The notes: a model not told the origin generated them from the letters alone. A stretch of 64,000 nucleotides of DNA from JACCQS01 sp963766765 (GCA_963766765.1 CAVYBR010000013.1:1-64000), one strand, 5' to 3'. Counted from the first letter of the stretch, positions 50,760-59,883 are shown. Made by a program: numbers and translations.

Positions 50760-51200
50760 TGGGCAACCTGCTTGATCTCGAAGGGTTCCGGGCTCTGGGC
50801 TGTGTGGGGGTGGCTCGGCCCGCCATACACCTTGAGCTTGGTGAGCATTTTCCGGCCGAGCGTGTTGTGCGGCAGCATGCCCTTGACCGCGGTCTCGATG
50901 ACCCGCTCCGGGCGCGAGGCCAGCAGTTCACCGCACGGGACGCTGCTTGAGGCCGCCGGGGTAGCCGGAGTGCCGGTAGACGATCTTGTCCGTCCGCTTG
51001 TTGCCGGTCAGCGCGATCTTGCTGGCGTTGATCACGACGACGAAATCGCCCACGTCGACATGCGGGGCGAACTCGGGCTTGTGCTTGCCGCGCAGGAGCA
51101 CAGCGACCTGACTCGCCAGCCGGCCGAGAACGACGTCGGTGGCATCGATGACATGCCACTGGCGATCGACCTCGCCGGGACGGGGGCTGTACGTGCGCAC
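50756..51200 (-). CDS. rplM: 50S ribosomal protein L13 (one frameshift)
   Basis: GTG start at 51200, giving VRTYSPRPGEVDRQWHVIDA, then VVLGRLASQVAVLLRGKHKP and TGNKRTDKIVYRHSGYPGGL (full family signatures). The frame changes near 50928-50940, after GGLKQR, and resumes as ELLASRPERVIETAVKGMLP, HNTLGRKMLTKLKVYGGPSH and EPFEIKQVAQ. Total length is one base over a multiple of three, matching one extra base; expected protein 147 residues. First gene of rplM-rpsI-glmM. The 193-bp region upstream should hold its promoter. Confidence 0.92.
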
Positions 51201-51393
51201 GGTCCTGCCTTCTTCGTCGGTTCCTGCTGGTCCGCACTGGCACACGCCCGCGGGCGTTGGCGGATCACTTGGTGTCTGACGCGGCTGCACACACAGTTCG
51301 GTGGCTCCTGCGCCAACCGACAACGATACCGGCTGTACGTGGGAGCGGCAAAGCCGGGGCTACGGGCAGCGCCCATGCGGGACTCAGCAGCGA

Positions 51394-52650
51394 TCAGGGT
51401 GCCGACATCAGCTGGATCTGCTGCTGCACGTAGCCCCGGATCGCGGTGATGTCGGCCGGGTCAACCACAGCGAAGACGTCGGTCAGGCCGAGGTAGGGAC
51501 CGACCCGGCTGTAGCAGCGCTGGTAGACCTTCCCGCCGGCCTCGGTGGCCGGGATGTAGAAGCACGGGATGGTCGCATCCTCGGGCACGGAGAAGGGGAC
51601 GCTGTCGGTGAATTCCTCGCGCTCGATCTGGGTGAACTCGGCGAACACTGCGTCCGCTTCCTCCAAGGAGCCGAGCTCGTAGGTCTGGAACTGGTAGCTG
51701 GCGTCAGTCGCCTCGTCGTAGCCGCTGAAGTTATAGAGGCCCTCGAAGCCGTTCTCGGGCAGGAGGTTCTCCTCCAGCTGAGGATCGATGGCCAGGTGCA
51801 GATACCCCGCCAAGTCGAAACTGCCGGTGAACAGGTCCGGCTCCACCGGCGGCACCGCGGTGCGTCTGGCCAGGTCGTACGGATCCGGGTCCAGATCGAA
51901 GATGTCGTCCGGCGGAGTCGGCTCGAAATCGCCGAGCAGTTGCCGCTGTTCCTCGAGCAACTCCCCCAGATCACGCTGGGCTCGGTCGGGATCGTTGTCC
52001 ACGTAGTAGAAGTACGCCAGCATCCGCCCGACCGGCTGCAGCACCTCGAGGGTGATCTGATCCTCACCATCCACCACATCGGTGGTGCTGACCGCGGGCA
52101 GGTTCTCGAAGCCGGAGATCTCCACCCGCTCCGAACCGTTGATCTCCACGAACGTGTTCGCGAGCTCCTCGGCCGCCACGGCCGCGGAGTCGGGGTCGGA
52201 CATCTCCGCGACGAAGGCGATCGCGCTACGGGGCCCGTCAGTTTCGCTGCGGCAGCTGGCAAAGCCGGTGACGAAGCCGTAGGTCGTGTACGTCGCCGTG
52301 GCGGTGCCCGCGGCGAAGATGGCCGACTCGAGGGCGTTGGGGCGGATGATCGGCGTCGTCGGGAAGCAGGAGTCGTCGAGCTCCGGAAAGATGAACTGGG
52401 GCTGCACCGTGGCCGAGGCGATTCGGTGGGACTCGACGATCGTGCCGGGGCTGACCGCCGGCGCCGGTGTGGGGTTGGCCGTCGTCGGTGCGGCCGTCGT
52501 CTCCTCGGTGGGCGCGGGGCTGGCCGAGCCCGGCACCTGTGCCGTGCATCCGCCGAGGATCAACACTCCGAGCAATGCCCCAAGCGAGCGGACCAGCAGT
52601 CGTTGTCGAGGCGGCCTTCGATGCTCTGCTGCCCATCGTCCCGCAGTCAC
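51394..52650 (-). CDS. putative lipoprotein, unknown function
   Basis: 418 residues from GTG 52650. A basic head (RRPPRQR), hydrophobic SLGALLGVLILGGC with lipobox LGGC (Cys about residue 35), then a Thr/Pro/Ala-rich linker of about 30 residues. The mature part is acidic with a possible repeat of two domains (FIFPELDDSCFPTTPIIRPN and GFENLPAVSTTDVVDGEDQI), and includes paired Cys. It recalls uncharacterised mycobacterial lipoproteins, but I cannot assign a family. Divergent from the tricorn protease gene with only 42 bp between starts. Confidence 0.7.
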   Translation of the reverse strand: MTAGRWAAEHRRPPRQRLLVRSLGALLGVLILGGCTAQVPGSASPAPTEETTAAPTTANPTPAPAVSPGTIVESHRIASATVQPQFIFPELDDSCFPTTPIIRPNALESAIFAAGTATATYTTYGFVTGFASCRSETDGPRSAIAFVAEMSDPDSAAVAAEELANTFVEINGSERVEISGFENLPAVSTTDVVDGEDQITLEVLQPVGRMLAYFYYVDNDPDRAQRDLGELLEEQRQLLGDFEPTPPDDIFDLDPDPYDLARRTAVPPVEPDLFTGSFDLAGYLHLAIDPQLEENLLPENGFEGLYNFSGYDEATDASYQFQTYELGSLEEADAVFAEFTQIEREEFTDSVPFSVPEDATIPCFYIPATEAGGKVYQRCYSRVGPYLGLTDVFAVVDPADITAIRGYVQQQIQLMSAP

Positions 52651-52692
52651 CCGCGCCACCCTAGTTGCCGCACCGCAACTAACGTCGTCGCC

Positions 52693-55600
52693 GTGACCGA
52701 TCACCCCTATCTCCGCTTCCCCGCTGTCTCCGGTGACCTCCTTGCCTTCGTAGCGGCTGATGCGATCTGGCTCGCTCCCGCGGAAGGTGGCCGGGCCTGG
52801 TGCCTTGCCGACGAAGGTGCCCCGCCCGGCAATCCGCGCTTCTCTCCGAGCGGCGAGCACCTGGCCTGGACGTCTCGCCGGTACGGCCATCCCGAGGTCG
52901 TGAGCGCGCCGATCGGCGGCGGGCCGGTGCGTCGGCTGACGCACTGGGGCAATCCGCACACGAAAGTGGTCGGCTGGACTCCGGACGGCCGCGTGTTGGC
53001 CGCCTCACCGGCCGGCGAGAGCACATTGCGCGACCACTGGCTGCGCGCTGTCTCCCTGGACCACGAGGTCGAGCGTCTCCCATACGGGCCTGCGTCTGCG
53101 CTGACCTGGGGACCGGACGGCGCCCTCGTCCTCGGCAGCGCCTGGGCGCGCGAACCGGCGCAGTGGAAGCGCTATCGGGGCGGCACTGCGCCGCAGCTGT
53201 GGCTGGATCCGGACGGGACCGGGACGTGGCGGCGGCTGCTGCCGGAGCTGAAATCCGGACTTGCTTGGCCGATGTGGATCGGTGACCGCATCGTGTTCGT
53301 CAGCGATCACGAAGGAATCGGCAACCTCTACTCCGTCGACCCGGCTGGCGCTGATCTCCGGCGACACACCGACCACACCGAGGCGGAGGGGTACGTGCGA
53401 AATCCGTCCAGCGACGGACGGCGGATCGTCTACCACGCCATGGGCGACGTGTACGTGCTCGATGCCGCTGACCTGGCCGGTCTCGGGGGCGGGCGCGGAC
53501 GGCGTCTCTACATCACGCTCGGCACTGCCTCCACAGTCGAGCAGCCGATGTCGGTCCCTGCCGCCGAGGCACTCGGGGACTTCGTGCCGGAGCACGACGC
53601 CACGGCGAGTCTCATCGAGCTACGGGGCTGTGCGTACCGGCTCACCCACCGCGAAGGACCGGCTACCGCCCTGTCCGCCGGCCCCGGAGTACGCATCCGC
53701 GAGCCTGCGCTGCTCGGCCGTACCGGCAGCGCGATCTGGGCGACGGACGCCGAGGGCGAGGACTCCCTGGAGATCGCCGCACTGGACGGGACGCAGGACC
53801 GGCGCCGGATCGCAACGGGAGCGCTCGGTCGAGTCCTGCATCTGGCCGCGCACCCGACCGGCGAGACGGTCGCGGTCATCAGTCACGACGGCCGGATCAG
53901 CATCGTCGAGGTCGCCTCGGGCCGGGTGCACGAGATCGCCAAATCCGACGCTGGCGAGCCCGAAAGTCCCACCTTTTCTCCCGACGGTCGCTGGCTGGCC
54001 TGGACTCAGCCAGATGGCGAGCGCACGGCAGCGCTCTACCTGGCCGAGATCGACAAAGGCCTGCCCACCGGCCAGCTGGTGCGCGCGACCAGCGGCCGGT
54101 TCCGGGACTTCTCCCCCGCGTTTACAACTGACGGGCGCTATCTGGCCTTCCTGTCCACCCGCACGTTCGATCCGGTCTACGACGTGCACGCGTTCGAGAT
54201 GACGTTCCCATCGGGCACGAGGCCGTACCTCATGCCGCTGGCTGCCGACGATCCCGCGCCATTCGGGCCGAGCGTCGAAGGCTGGGGCTTCGGCAAGGCA
54301 GACACCAAGGAACCAGCCGGAACCACTGGAACGCCTGGAACTCCCGCAGCGCCCGAGTCAGCCGCGTCACCCACGCCGGCGCCGACCAAGGTCGATGCGG
54401 ACGGTCTTGAAGAGCGCATCGTTGCGTTCCCGGTTGCCGCTAGCCAGTACGAGGACCTGCGCGTGGCCGGCGATGCCGTGTTGTGGCTGCGGCGTACCCC
54501 ATCCGGGGTGTTGGGCGTCGAGCGAGCGAGGCTCTCCGACCCGGCACCCCGTGCCGCGCTGGAGCGCTTCGACTTCGGCAAGCGAAGCCTGGTGGTCCTG
54601 CGCGCGGAGGTCGATTCGTTCGAGCCGAGCGGCGATGGCACCCGGGTGGTCGTCCGCGACGAGGATGCGCTCCTGGTTCTTCCGGCCGACCACGAGGTCA
54701 AGGAGGACGACGACCCCGACAAGGTGACGGTGGACCTGGAGCGGATCCGGCACGAGGTCGATCGACCGGCCGAGTGGCACCAGATGTTCGACGAGACGGC
54801 CAGGCTCATGCGCGATCACTACTGGCGCGCTGACATGAACGGCATCGACTGGGATGCGGTCGTGGCCCGCTATCGGCCGCTGGTCTCCCGGCTTGCCAGC
54901 CACGACGATCTCGTCGACCTGCTCTGGGAAGTCAACGGTGAACTCGGCACGTCCCACGCGTATGTGACTCCGCCGGAGTCCTCCTCCGCGGCGGAGAAGC
55001 GAGTCGCGTTGCTCGGTGCCGACCTGCGTCGCGACGACGACGGCACCTGGCTGATCACCCGGATCCTCCCCGGCGAGTCATCCGACCCGCGGGCTCGCTC
55101 GCCGCTGCGGGCAGCTGGAGTGGCGGTACACGTGGGGGATGCCATCCTCGCGGTGAACGGGCGGGAGGTGCCGCGGGATCAGGGACCGGCGGCACTGCTC
55201 TCCGGCGCGGCGGACAAGGTCGTCGAACTCACGGTGCGCCCGGCCGGCGGGCCGCCGGTGCGCCGGGTCGCGGTGGTTCCGCTCGCCGACGAGGAGCCGT
55301 TGCGCTACCAGGACTGGGTTTCCAGCCGAAAGTCCTATGTGGACGAGCACGGTCAGGGACGGCTCGGATACGTGCACATCCCCGACATGATGGCAACCGG
55401 CTGGGCCCAGCTGCACCGAGATCTCGAAGGGGCGACTCGACGCGAGGGCCTCGTGGTCGACGTCCGCTACAACCGCGGCGGCCACACCAGCCAACTCGTC
55501 ATCGAGCGGCTCGCTCGGCGGGTGCAGGCGTATCAGCTCGGCCGCCACCGGTCTCCGGAGACCTATCCCGAGCAGGCGCCACGCGGGCCGGTCGTGTTCC

Positions 55601-55956
55601 TGGCGAATCAGTGGTCCGGCTCGGATGGAGACATCGTCTCCGCGATGGCGAAGCAGCTGAATGTCGGTCCGGTCATCGGAGTACGCACCTGGGGCGGCGT
55701 CGTGGGCATCGACGGACGCTTCTCGTTGGTGGACGGCACGTCGGTGACCCAGCCGCGGTACGCGACCTGGATCAGGGGTTCTGGCTTCTCTGTGGAGAAC
55801 TACGGGGTCGATCCCGACATCGAGGTGCCGATGACCCCAGCCGACTACGCCGCCGGGCGGGACCCGCAATTGGACGCAGGGATCGCCGAACTGTTCCGTC
55901 GGCTCGCTGAGACCCCGGCGTCCACGGCCCCGGACCTGCCCCCGCTGCCCAGCTAG
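52693..55956 (+). CDS. tricorn protease homologue (S41B)
   Basis: A 1087-residue cytoplasmic peptidase that in archaea trims proteasome products. The GTG at 52693 (VTDHPYLRFPAVSGDLLAF) is used; the open frame continues far upstream but there it is antisense to the lipoprotein. Two beta-propellers occupy about residues 5-510 (FSPSGEHLAW and FSPDGRWLAW blades), then a Pro/Ala/Thr-rich linker (about 535-565), a core domain with LGTSHAYV (Ser-His of the tetrad), a PDZ domain (ADLRRDDDGTWLITRILPG to PAGGPPVRRV) and the C-terminal core with SGSDGDIVSAMAKQL (nucleophile Ser) and VENYGVDPD (Glu). All four catalytic residues are in place. Confidence 0.92.
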   Translation: MTDHPYLRFPAVSGDLLAFVAADAIWLAPAEGGRAWCLADEGAPPGNPRFSPSGEHLAWTSRRYGHPEVVSAPIGGGPVRRLTHWGNPHTKVVGWTPDGRVLAASPAGESTLRDHWLRAVSLDHEVERLPYGPASALTWGPDGALVLGSAWAREPAQWKRYRGGTAPQLWLDPDGTGTWRRLLPELKSGLAWPMWIGDRIVFVSDHEGIGNLYSVDPAGADLRRHTDHTEAEGYVRNPSSDGRRIVYHAMGDVYVLDAADLAGLGGGRGRRLYITLGTASTVEQPMSVPAAEALGDFVPEHDATASLIELRGCAYRLTHREGPATALSAGPGVRIREPALLGRTGSAIWATDAEGEDSLEIAALDGTQDRRRIATGALGRVLHLAAHPTGETVAVISHDGRISIVEVASGRVHEIAKSDAGEPESPTFSPDGRWLAWTQPDGERTAALYLAEIDKGLPTGQLVRATSGRFRDFSPAFTTDGRYLAFLSTRTFDPVYDVHAFEMTFPSGTRPYLMPLAADDPAPFGPSVEGWGFGKADTKEPAGTTGTPGTPAAPESAASPTPAPTKVDADGLEERIVAFPVAASQYEDLRVAGDAVLWLRRTPSGVLGVERARLSDPAPRAALERFDFGKRSLVVLRAEVDSFEPSGDGTRVVVRDEDALLVLPADHEVKEDDDPDKVTVDLERIRHEVDRPAEWHQMFDETARLMRDHYWRADMNGIDWDAVVARYRPLVSRLASHDDLVDLLWEVNGELGTSHAYVTPPESSSAAEKRVALLGADLRRDDDGTWLITRILPGESSDPRARSPLRAAGVAVHVGDAILAVNGREVPRDQGPAALLSGAADKVVELTVRPAGGPPVRRVAVVPLADEEPLRYQDWVSSRKSYVDEHGQGRLGYVHIPDMMATGWAQLHRDLEGATRREGLVVDVRYNRGGHTSQLVIERLARRVQAYQLGRHRSPETYPEQAPRGPVVFLANQWSGSDGDIVSAMAKQLNVGPVIGVRTWGGVVGIDGRFSLVDGTSVTQPRYATWIRGSGFSVENYGVDPDIEVPMTPADYAAGRDPQLDAGIAELFRRLAETPASTAPDLPPLPS

Positions 55957-55973
55957 CCGTCCGCACACCTAGT

Positions 55974-55999
55974 CCGGCGGTTTTGGCCAAAACCGCCAG
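55974..55999. repeat. Family B palindrome, copy 3
   Basis: Hairpin with arms CCGGCGGTTTT and AAAACCGCCAG in the 102-bp gap between the tricorn and moeA genes, both transcribed rightward. Confidence 0.7.
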
Positions 56000-56058
56000 A
56001 CTGGGCGTGGACGATCAGCGGACCTCGTCGGCACCAGCTGGGATGACAGGATCAACGC

Positions 56059-57255
56059 GTGCGCACTGTCGAGGATCACCGGACCGCCGTCGCCGAGCTA
56101 CTTCCGCGAATGCCGGTCGAAGTGGCCCCGCTCGCGGAGGTTCGCGGGCTCGTGCTGGCCGACGACGTCGCGGCGGTGACCGCTCTGCCGCCGTTCGACA
56201 ACTCGGCGATGGACGGTTACGCGGTGCGCGCCGCCGATGTGGCCGACGTCCCCATCACGCTGCCGGTCGCTGACGACATTCCCGCTGGACGTACATCGGT
56301 GTCCCAGCTGGAGCCGGGTACCGCCCAACGGATCATGACTGGTGCCCTGCTCCCGCCCGGGGCCGACGCGATCGTCCCGGTCGAGCACACCGATGCGCGT
56401 ACGGATCACGTCACGATCAACCAGGCACCCACGCGCGGGGTACACATCCGCTCGGTCGGCGAGGACATCCAAGCCGGGGACGTGGCACTGAGGTCGGGGA
56501 CCGTGCTGTTCCCGGCGCATCTCGGGCTCGCGGCGGCCATCGGACACGCCGCCCTGCCGGTTTATCGCCGGCCGAGGGTCGTCGTCCTGTCCACCGGCAG
56601 TGAACTGGTCGAACCCGGCATGGCGCTGCGACCCGGGCAGATCTATGAGTCCAACACCGCCCTGTTGTGTGCGGCCGTCGAGGAGGCCGGAGCACATGCC
56701 AGGGCCGTCCACTTCGTACCCGATGACGTCGGCGAGTTTCTGGCGACGGTCGAGAAGGAGACGGCGGACGCGGATCTGCTGATCACGTCCGGCGGTGTCA
56801 GTGCCGGCGCCTACGAAGTGGTCAAGGACGCCTTCGCCGACCTCGGCACGGTCTCGTTCGACAAGGTGGCGATGCAACCAGGTGGGCCCCAGGGCTGGGG
56901 TCGGATCGGAGCCGTGCCCGTGGTCACGCTGCCCGGCAATCCGGTAAGCGCCTTTGTCTCCTTCGAGGTATTCGTTCGACCCGCGTTGCGCACCGCGATG
57001 GGTCTTCGGCATCCCGACCGGCACACGGTGCAAGCCCGGCTCGTCGCCGACGTGGTCTCTCCGGCCGGAAAGCGGCAATTCCTCCGCGGTTTCTTCTCCG
57101 CCGGTGAGGTGGGCCAGGTCGGTGGTCCCGGCTCACACCTGCTCGCGCATTTAGCCCGAGCAAATTGCCTCGTCGTCATCCCGGAGGACGTCGAAAAGAT
57201 GGCCGCCGGCGATCAAGTCGAGGTCTGGCCCCTCGAAGCAGGCGGGCTTTCGTGA
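56059..57255 (+). CDS. moeA: molybdopterin molybdotransferase
   Basis: A 398-residue enzyme inserting molybdate into adenylated molybdopterin. LPPFDNSAMDGYAVRAAD is the family opening signature, followed by GTAQRIMTGALLPPGADAIV, VVVLSTGSELVEPG, TSGGVSAGAYEVVKDAF (MPT-binding loop), VAMQPGGPQGWG and VVTLPGNPVSAFVSFEVFV. GTG start at 56059. First of a moeA-moaC-mog operon with GTGA overlaps, next to fdhD and mobA: a molybdenum cofactor block serving the formate-dehydrogenase-like genes at the window's right end. Confidence 0.94.
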   Translation: MRTVEDHRTAVAELLPRMPVEVAPLAEVRGLVLADDVAAVTALPPFDNSAMDGYAVRAADVADVPITLPVADDIPAGRTSVSQLEPGTAQRIMTGALLPPGADAIVPVEHTDARTDHVTINQAPTRGVHIRSVGEDIQAGDVALRSGTVLFPAHLGLAAAIGHAALPVYRRPRVVVLSTGSELVEPGMALRPGQIYESNTALLCAAVEEAGAHARAVHFVPDDVGEFLATVEKETADADLLITSGGVSAGAYEVVKDAFADLGTVSFDKVAMQPGGPQGWGRIGAVPVVTLPGNPVSAFVSFEVFVRPALRTAMGLRHPDRHTVQARLVADVVSPAGKRQFLRGFFSAGEVGQVGGPGSHLLAHLARANCLVVIPEDVEKMAAGDQVEVWPLEAGGLS

Positions 57256-57791
57256 GCGAGGAACGAGCGAGGAGCGCAGAGAGCCATGATGCAGTGAGGG
57301 AGAGCGAGTCTCGGCTGACGCACTTGGACGAGCGCGGTGCCGCGCGCATGGTCGACGTCACGGGCAAGGCCGTGACCGTCCGAACGGCGACGGCGCAGGG
57401 GCGCGTTCTCGTCAGTGCGGAGGTGGTGGCGCTGCTCCGAGGTGAGGGCGTCCCCAAGGGTGATGCGCTGGCCACAGCTCGGATCGCCGGCATTCAAGGC
57501 GCCAAACGCACGCCGGAGTTGATCCCGCTGTGCCATCCGCTCGCCCTGCACGCTGTGGAGGTCGACCTGCAGGTCGCCGACGACAGCGTCGAGATCACGG
57601 CGACCGTACGTACGGCCGACCGGACCGGAGTCGAGATGGAGGCGTTGACCGCGGTCTCGGTGGCCGCGCTCACCGTGATCGACATGGTCAAGGCAGTCGA
57701 CAAGACCGCCGAGATCGCCGGTGTGCGGCTCCTGACGAAGACCGGCGGCAAGTCCGGCGATTGGATCCCGGCCGAAGGGATCGGTCCGTGA
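57252..57791 (+). CDS. moaC: cyclic pyranopterin monophosphate synthase
   Basis: 179 residues from GTG 57252, which overlaps the moeA stop; a GTG at 57294 (VRESESRLTHLD) would give the usual 165 and may be the true start. RLTHLDERGAARMVDVTGKA opens the domain; KGDALATARIAGIQGAKRTP, IPLCHPLALHAVEVDL, TVRTADRTGVEMEALTAVSV, MVKAVDKTAEI and LLTKTGGKSGDW carry the catalytic Asp/Lys. The first 14 codons fall in a purine-rich repeat-like stretch (GAGCGAGGAACGAGCGAGGA). Confidence 0.94.
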   Translation: MSEERARSAESHDAVRESESRLTHLDERGAARMVDVTGKAVTVRTATAQGRVLVSAEVVALLRGEGVPKGDALATARIAGIQGAKRTPELIPLCHPLALHAVEVDLQVADDSVEITATVRTADRTGVEMEALTAVSVAALTVIDMVKAVDKTAEIAGVRLLTKTGGKSGDWIPAEGIGP

Positions 57792-58279
57792 CTGAGATCC
57801 CGGCCGGCACCCGGGCGCACGTCATCACGGCGTCGAATCGGGCGAGTGCCGGAGTCTATGAGGACCGCAGCGGCCAGGTGCTGGCCGCGGGTCTGACCGA
57901 ACTCGGGTTCACCGTCAGCGGGCCCGAGGTCCTGCCCGATGACGCTGCCGCGCTGACCTCAGCGCTGCGAGCCGCGGTCGAGTCGGCCGCCGAGTTGATC
58001 GTCACCACCGGCGGGACGGGACTGTCGCCGACTGATGTCACACCCGAGGCGACCGCCCCGGTACTCGACCGCGAGGTTCCTGGCCTGGCCGAGGCCCTTC
58101 GCCGATACGGGCAGGACCAGACGCCGTACGCGGTGATCTCACGCGGGCTCGTCGGGCTGGCCGGTCGATCGCTCGTCGTGAATCTGCCTGGGTCGAGCGG
58201 CGGAGTCCGCGACGGGCTGGCCGTCCTGGGCCCGCTGCTCGGCCACATCGTCAGCCAGCTACGCGGCGGCGACCACTAG
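57788..58279 (+). CDS. mog: molybdopterin adenylyltransferase (MogA/MoaB type)
   Basis: 163 residues from GTG 57788, overlapping the moaC stop (GTGA). AHVITASNRASAGVYEDRSG opens the MoCF-binding fold, with VLPDDAAALTSALRAAVES, LIVTTGGTGLSPTDVTPEAT (TTGGTG molybdopterin loop) and VVNLPGSSGGVRDGLAVL. It adenylates molybdopterin before MoeA acts. The stop shares its bases with the convergent fdhD stop. Confidence 0.92.
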   Translation: MTEIPAGTRAHVITASNRASAGVYEDRSGQVLAAGLTELGFTVSGPEVLPDDAAALTSALRAAVESAAELIVTTGGTGLSPTDVTPEATAPVLDREVPGLAEALRRYGQDQTPYAVISRGLVGLAGRSLVVNLPGSSGGVRDGLAVLGPLLGHIVSQLRGGDH

Positions 58280-59103
58280 TCCTCTGTGATCCGCGACTGT
58301 CCGGTGTAGACGTTGCAGCCCGTACCCCGCACAAAGCCGATCAGAGTCATGCCCGCCTCATCCGCGAGATCCGCGGCCAGCGACGACGGCGCGGAGACTG
58401 CTGCCAGCGTGGGGATTCCGGCCAGCAGGGCCTTCTGCGTCAGTTCGAACGAGGCGCGGCCGGAGACCATGAGGATCGAGCCGGTCAGGGGTAGGCGATC
58501 CTCGCGAACCATCGCCCCGATCACCTTGTCCACCGCGTTGTGCCTGCCGACGTCCTCGCGGGCAACCAGCAAGTCGCCGGTCGAGCTGAAGATGCCCGCC
58601 GCATGCAAGCCGCCGGTCTTGTCGAAGAGGTCCTGCGCCGCCCGCAGTCTGTCCGGCAATTGGAGCACCACGGCCAGGCTCACCCGCGTCGTGTCGTCGT
58701 GCAGGTCGTACGGCGAATCGACGGTGACCGCATCGATGCTGGCTTTGCCGCAGATCCCGCAGGAACTGGTCGTGTAGAAGTTCCTGGTCACCGATGCGTC
58801 CGGCGCTGCCACGCCGTCAGCGAGTTCCACGTCGCTCACGTTGTACGTATTACGTCCTTCGTCGTCGACGCTGTCGCAGTAGCGCAGGGTGCGGACATCC
58901 TCGGGCCCGCGGATCACGCCCTCGGTGGCCAGGAATCCGTGCACCAGATCCCAATCCGCGCCTGGGGTGCGCATCGTGACCGCCAACGGCTGCCCGGCGA
59001 TCCGGATCTCGAGCGGCTCTTCGGCCACGAGGATGTCCGCCCGCGTCGTGCGAGTGCCGTCGCGGACCCGCAGTACGGGGCGCCGGCTGGTCAACCGAGC
59101 CAT
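58276..59103 (-). CDS. fdhD: formate dehydrogenase accessory sulfurtransferase FdhD
   Basis: A 275-residue sulfur carrier that, with a cysteine desulfurase, sulfurates the molybdenum cofactor of formate dehydrogenase. ATG at 59103; the longer open frame covers intergenic sequence. EEPLEIRIAGQPLAVTMRTP, LVHGFLATEGVI, NFYTTSSCGICGKASIDAV with the C-x-x-C active-site loop, GGLHAAGIFSSTG, REDVGRHNAVDKVIGAM and MVSGRASFELTQKALLAGIP are all present, so it appears functional. Divergent from mobA, with a family C palindrome between them. Confidence 0.95.
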   Translation of the reverse strand: MARLTSRRPVLRVRDGTRTTRADILVAEEPLEIRIAGQPLAVTMRTPGADWDLVHGFLATEGVIRGPEDVRTLRYCDSVDDEGRNTYNVSDVELADGVAAPDASVTRNFYTTSSCGICGKASIDAVTVDSPYDLHDDTTRVSLAVVLQLPDRLRAAQDLFDKTGGLHAAGIFSSTGDLLVAREDVGRHNAVDKVIGAMVREDRLPLTGSILMVSGRASFELTQKALLAGIPTLAAVSAPSSLAADLADEAGMTLIGFVRGTGCNVYTGQSRITED

Positions 59104-59136
59104 ACCGTCGAGGTTAGTGCGCGGTTCCGCCAAGGT

Positions 59137-59198
59137 CCGGTTCGCTACCCAACAGCGGCTTTGGGCACCGCGAAACGGGCGGTTGGGTATCGAACCGG
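59137..59198. repeat. Family C palindromic element, intergenic copy
   Basis: A 62-bp element with arms CCGGTTCGCTACCCAAC and GTTGGGTATCGAACCGG, between the divergent fdhD and mobA genes. The first 17 bases are identical to those of the intragenic copy at 2485-2546, and total length is the same. Confidence 0.75.
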
Positions 59199-59241
59199 CC
59201 GCTTGTGGCGGCGCGATTCCGCCGCGGCCTAGCCTGACCGC

Positions 59242-59883
59242 GTGACCGGTGAGTACGACGCGATCGTGCTCGCTGGCGGCCGCGCCAGCCGCCTGGCCGG
59301 GGCGGCCAAGCCGCAGCTTCAGGTCGGGGACCAGACGATGCTCGAACGGGTGCTGGCCGCCGTCGGTGCGGCCGGCACCCGGATCGTGGTCGGGCCGGCG
59401 CAAGCGATGCCGGCTGGGGTCGAGCAGGTCCAGGAGCAACCGGCCGGCGGTGGTCCAGTCGCGGCGCTGGCTGCCGGGCTTGCCCGGGTCTCGGCTCCGA
59501 TCGTCGTCGTGCTGGCCGCCGACCTACCGTTCGTGACCGCCGAGCTGATCGCCACCCTGGTCGCGGGGCTATACGACCGGGCAGATCACGACCAGGCGGG
59601 CCGCGACCAGAATGACCGCGACCAGGACGACGTTGCCCTGCTCGTCGATGAGCACGGCCGCGGCCAATACCTGCTCAGCGCCTGGCGCACGAACCCGCTG
59701 CGGGACGCGCTGGCCCAACTCGAGCCGCTGCCCGGCACGGCGATGAAGGCTCTCGTACGTGCGCTGCGGGTGCGGCGGATCGAGGTAGCCGAGCCGTTCG
59801 AGGGGCCGGCGCCGTGGACGGATGTCGATACCCCCGCCGACCTCGAGCAGACCAGAGACTGGTTGCGCCGTCCAGCCCCCTAG
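59242..59883 (+). CDS. mobA: molybdenum cofactor guanylyltransferase
   Basis: A 213-residue nucleotidyltransferase attaching GMP to molybdopterin. IVLAGGRASRLAGAAKPQLQ is the GTP-binding opening (LAGG-x-x-x-R-x-x-x-x-K), EQPAGGGPVAALAAGL and VVLAADLPFVTAELI (metal Asp) follow, and PWTDVDTPADLEQTRDWL closes the domain. A polar insert, DRADHDQAGRDQNDRDQDD (about residues 112-130), is unusual and looks like local codon duplication. GTG start at 59242. Confidence 0.9.
   Translation: MTGEYDAIVLAGGRASRLAGAAKPQLQVGDQTMLERVLAAVGAAGTRIVVGPAQAMPAGVEQVQEQPAGGGPVAALAAGLARVSAPIVVVLAADLPFVTAELIATLVAGLYDRADHDQAGRDQNDRDQDDVALLVDEHGRGQYLLSAWRTNPLRDALAQLEPLPGTAMKALVRALRVRRIEVAEPFEGPAPWTDVDTPADLEQTRDWLRRPAP

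Noticed and set aside
51301..52692. Open frame extending the tricorn gene 464 codons upstream
   Set aside because: It is antisense to a convincing lipoprotein gene, has low-complexity Arg/Gly/Val content, and homology begins exactly at GTG 52693.
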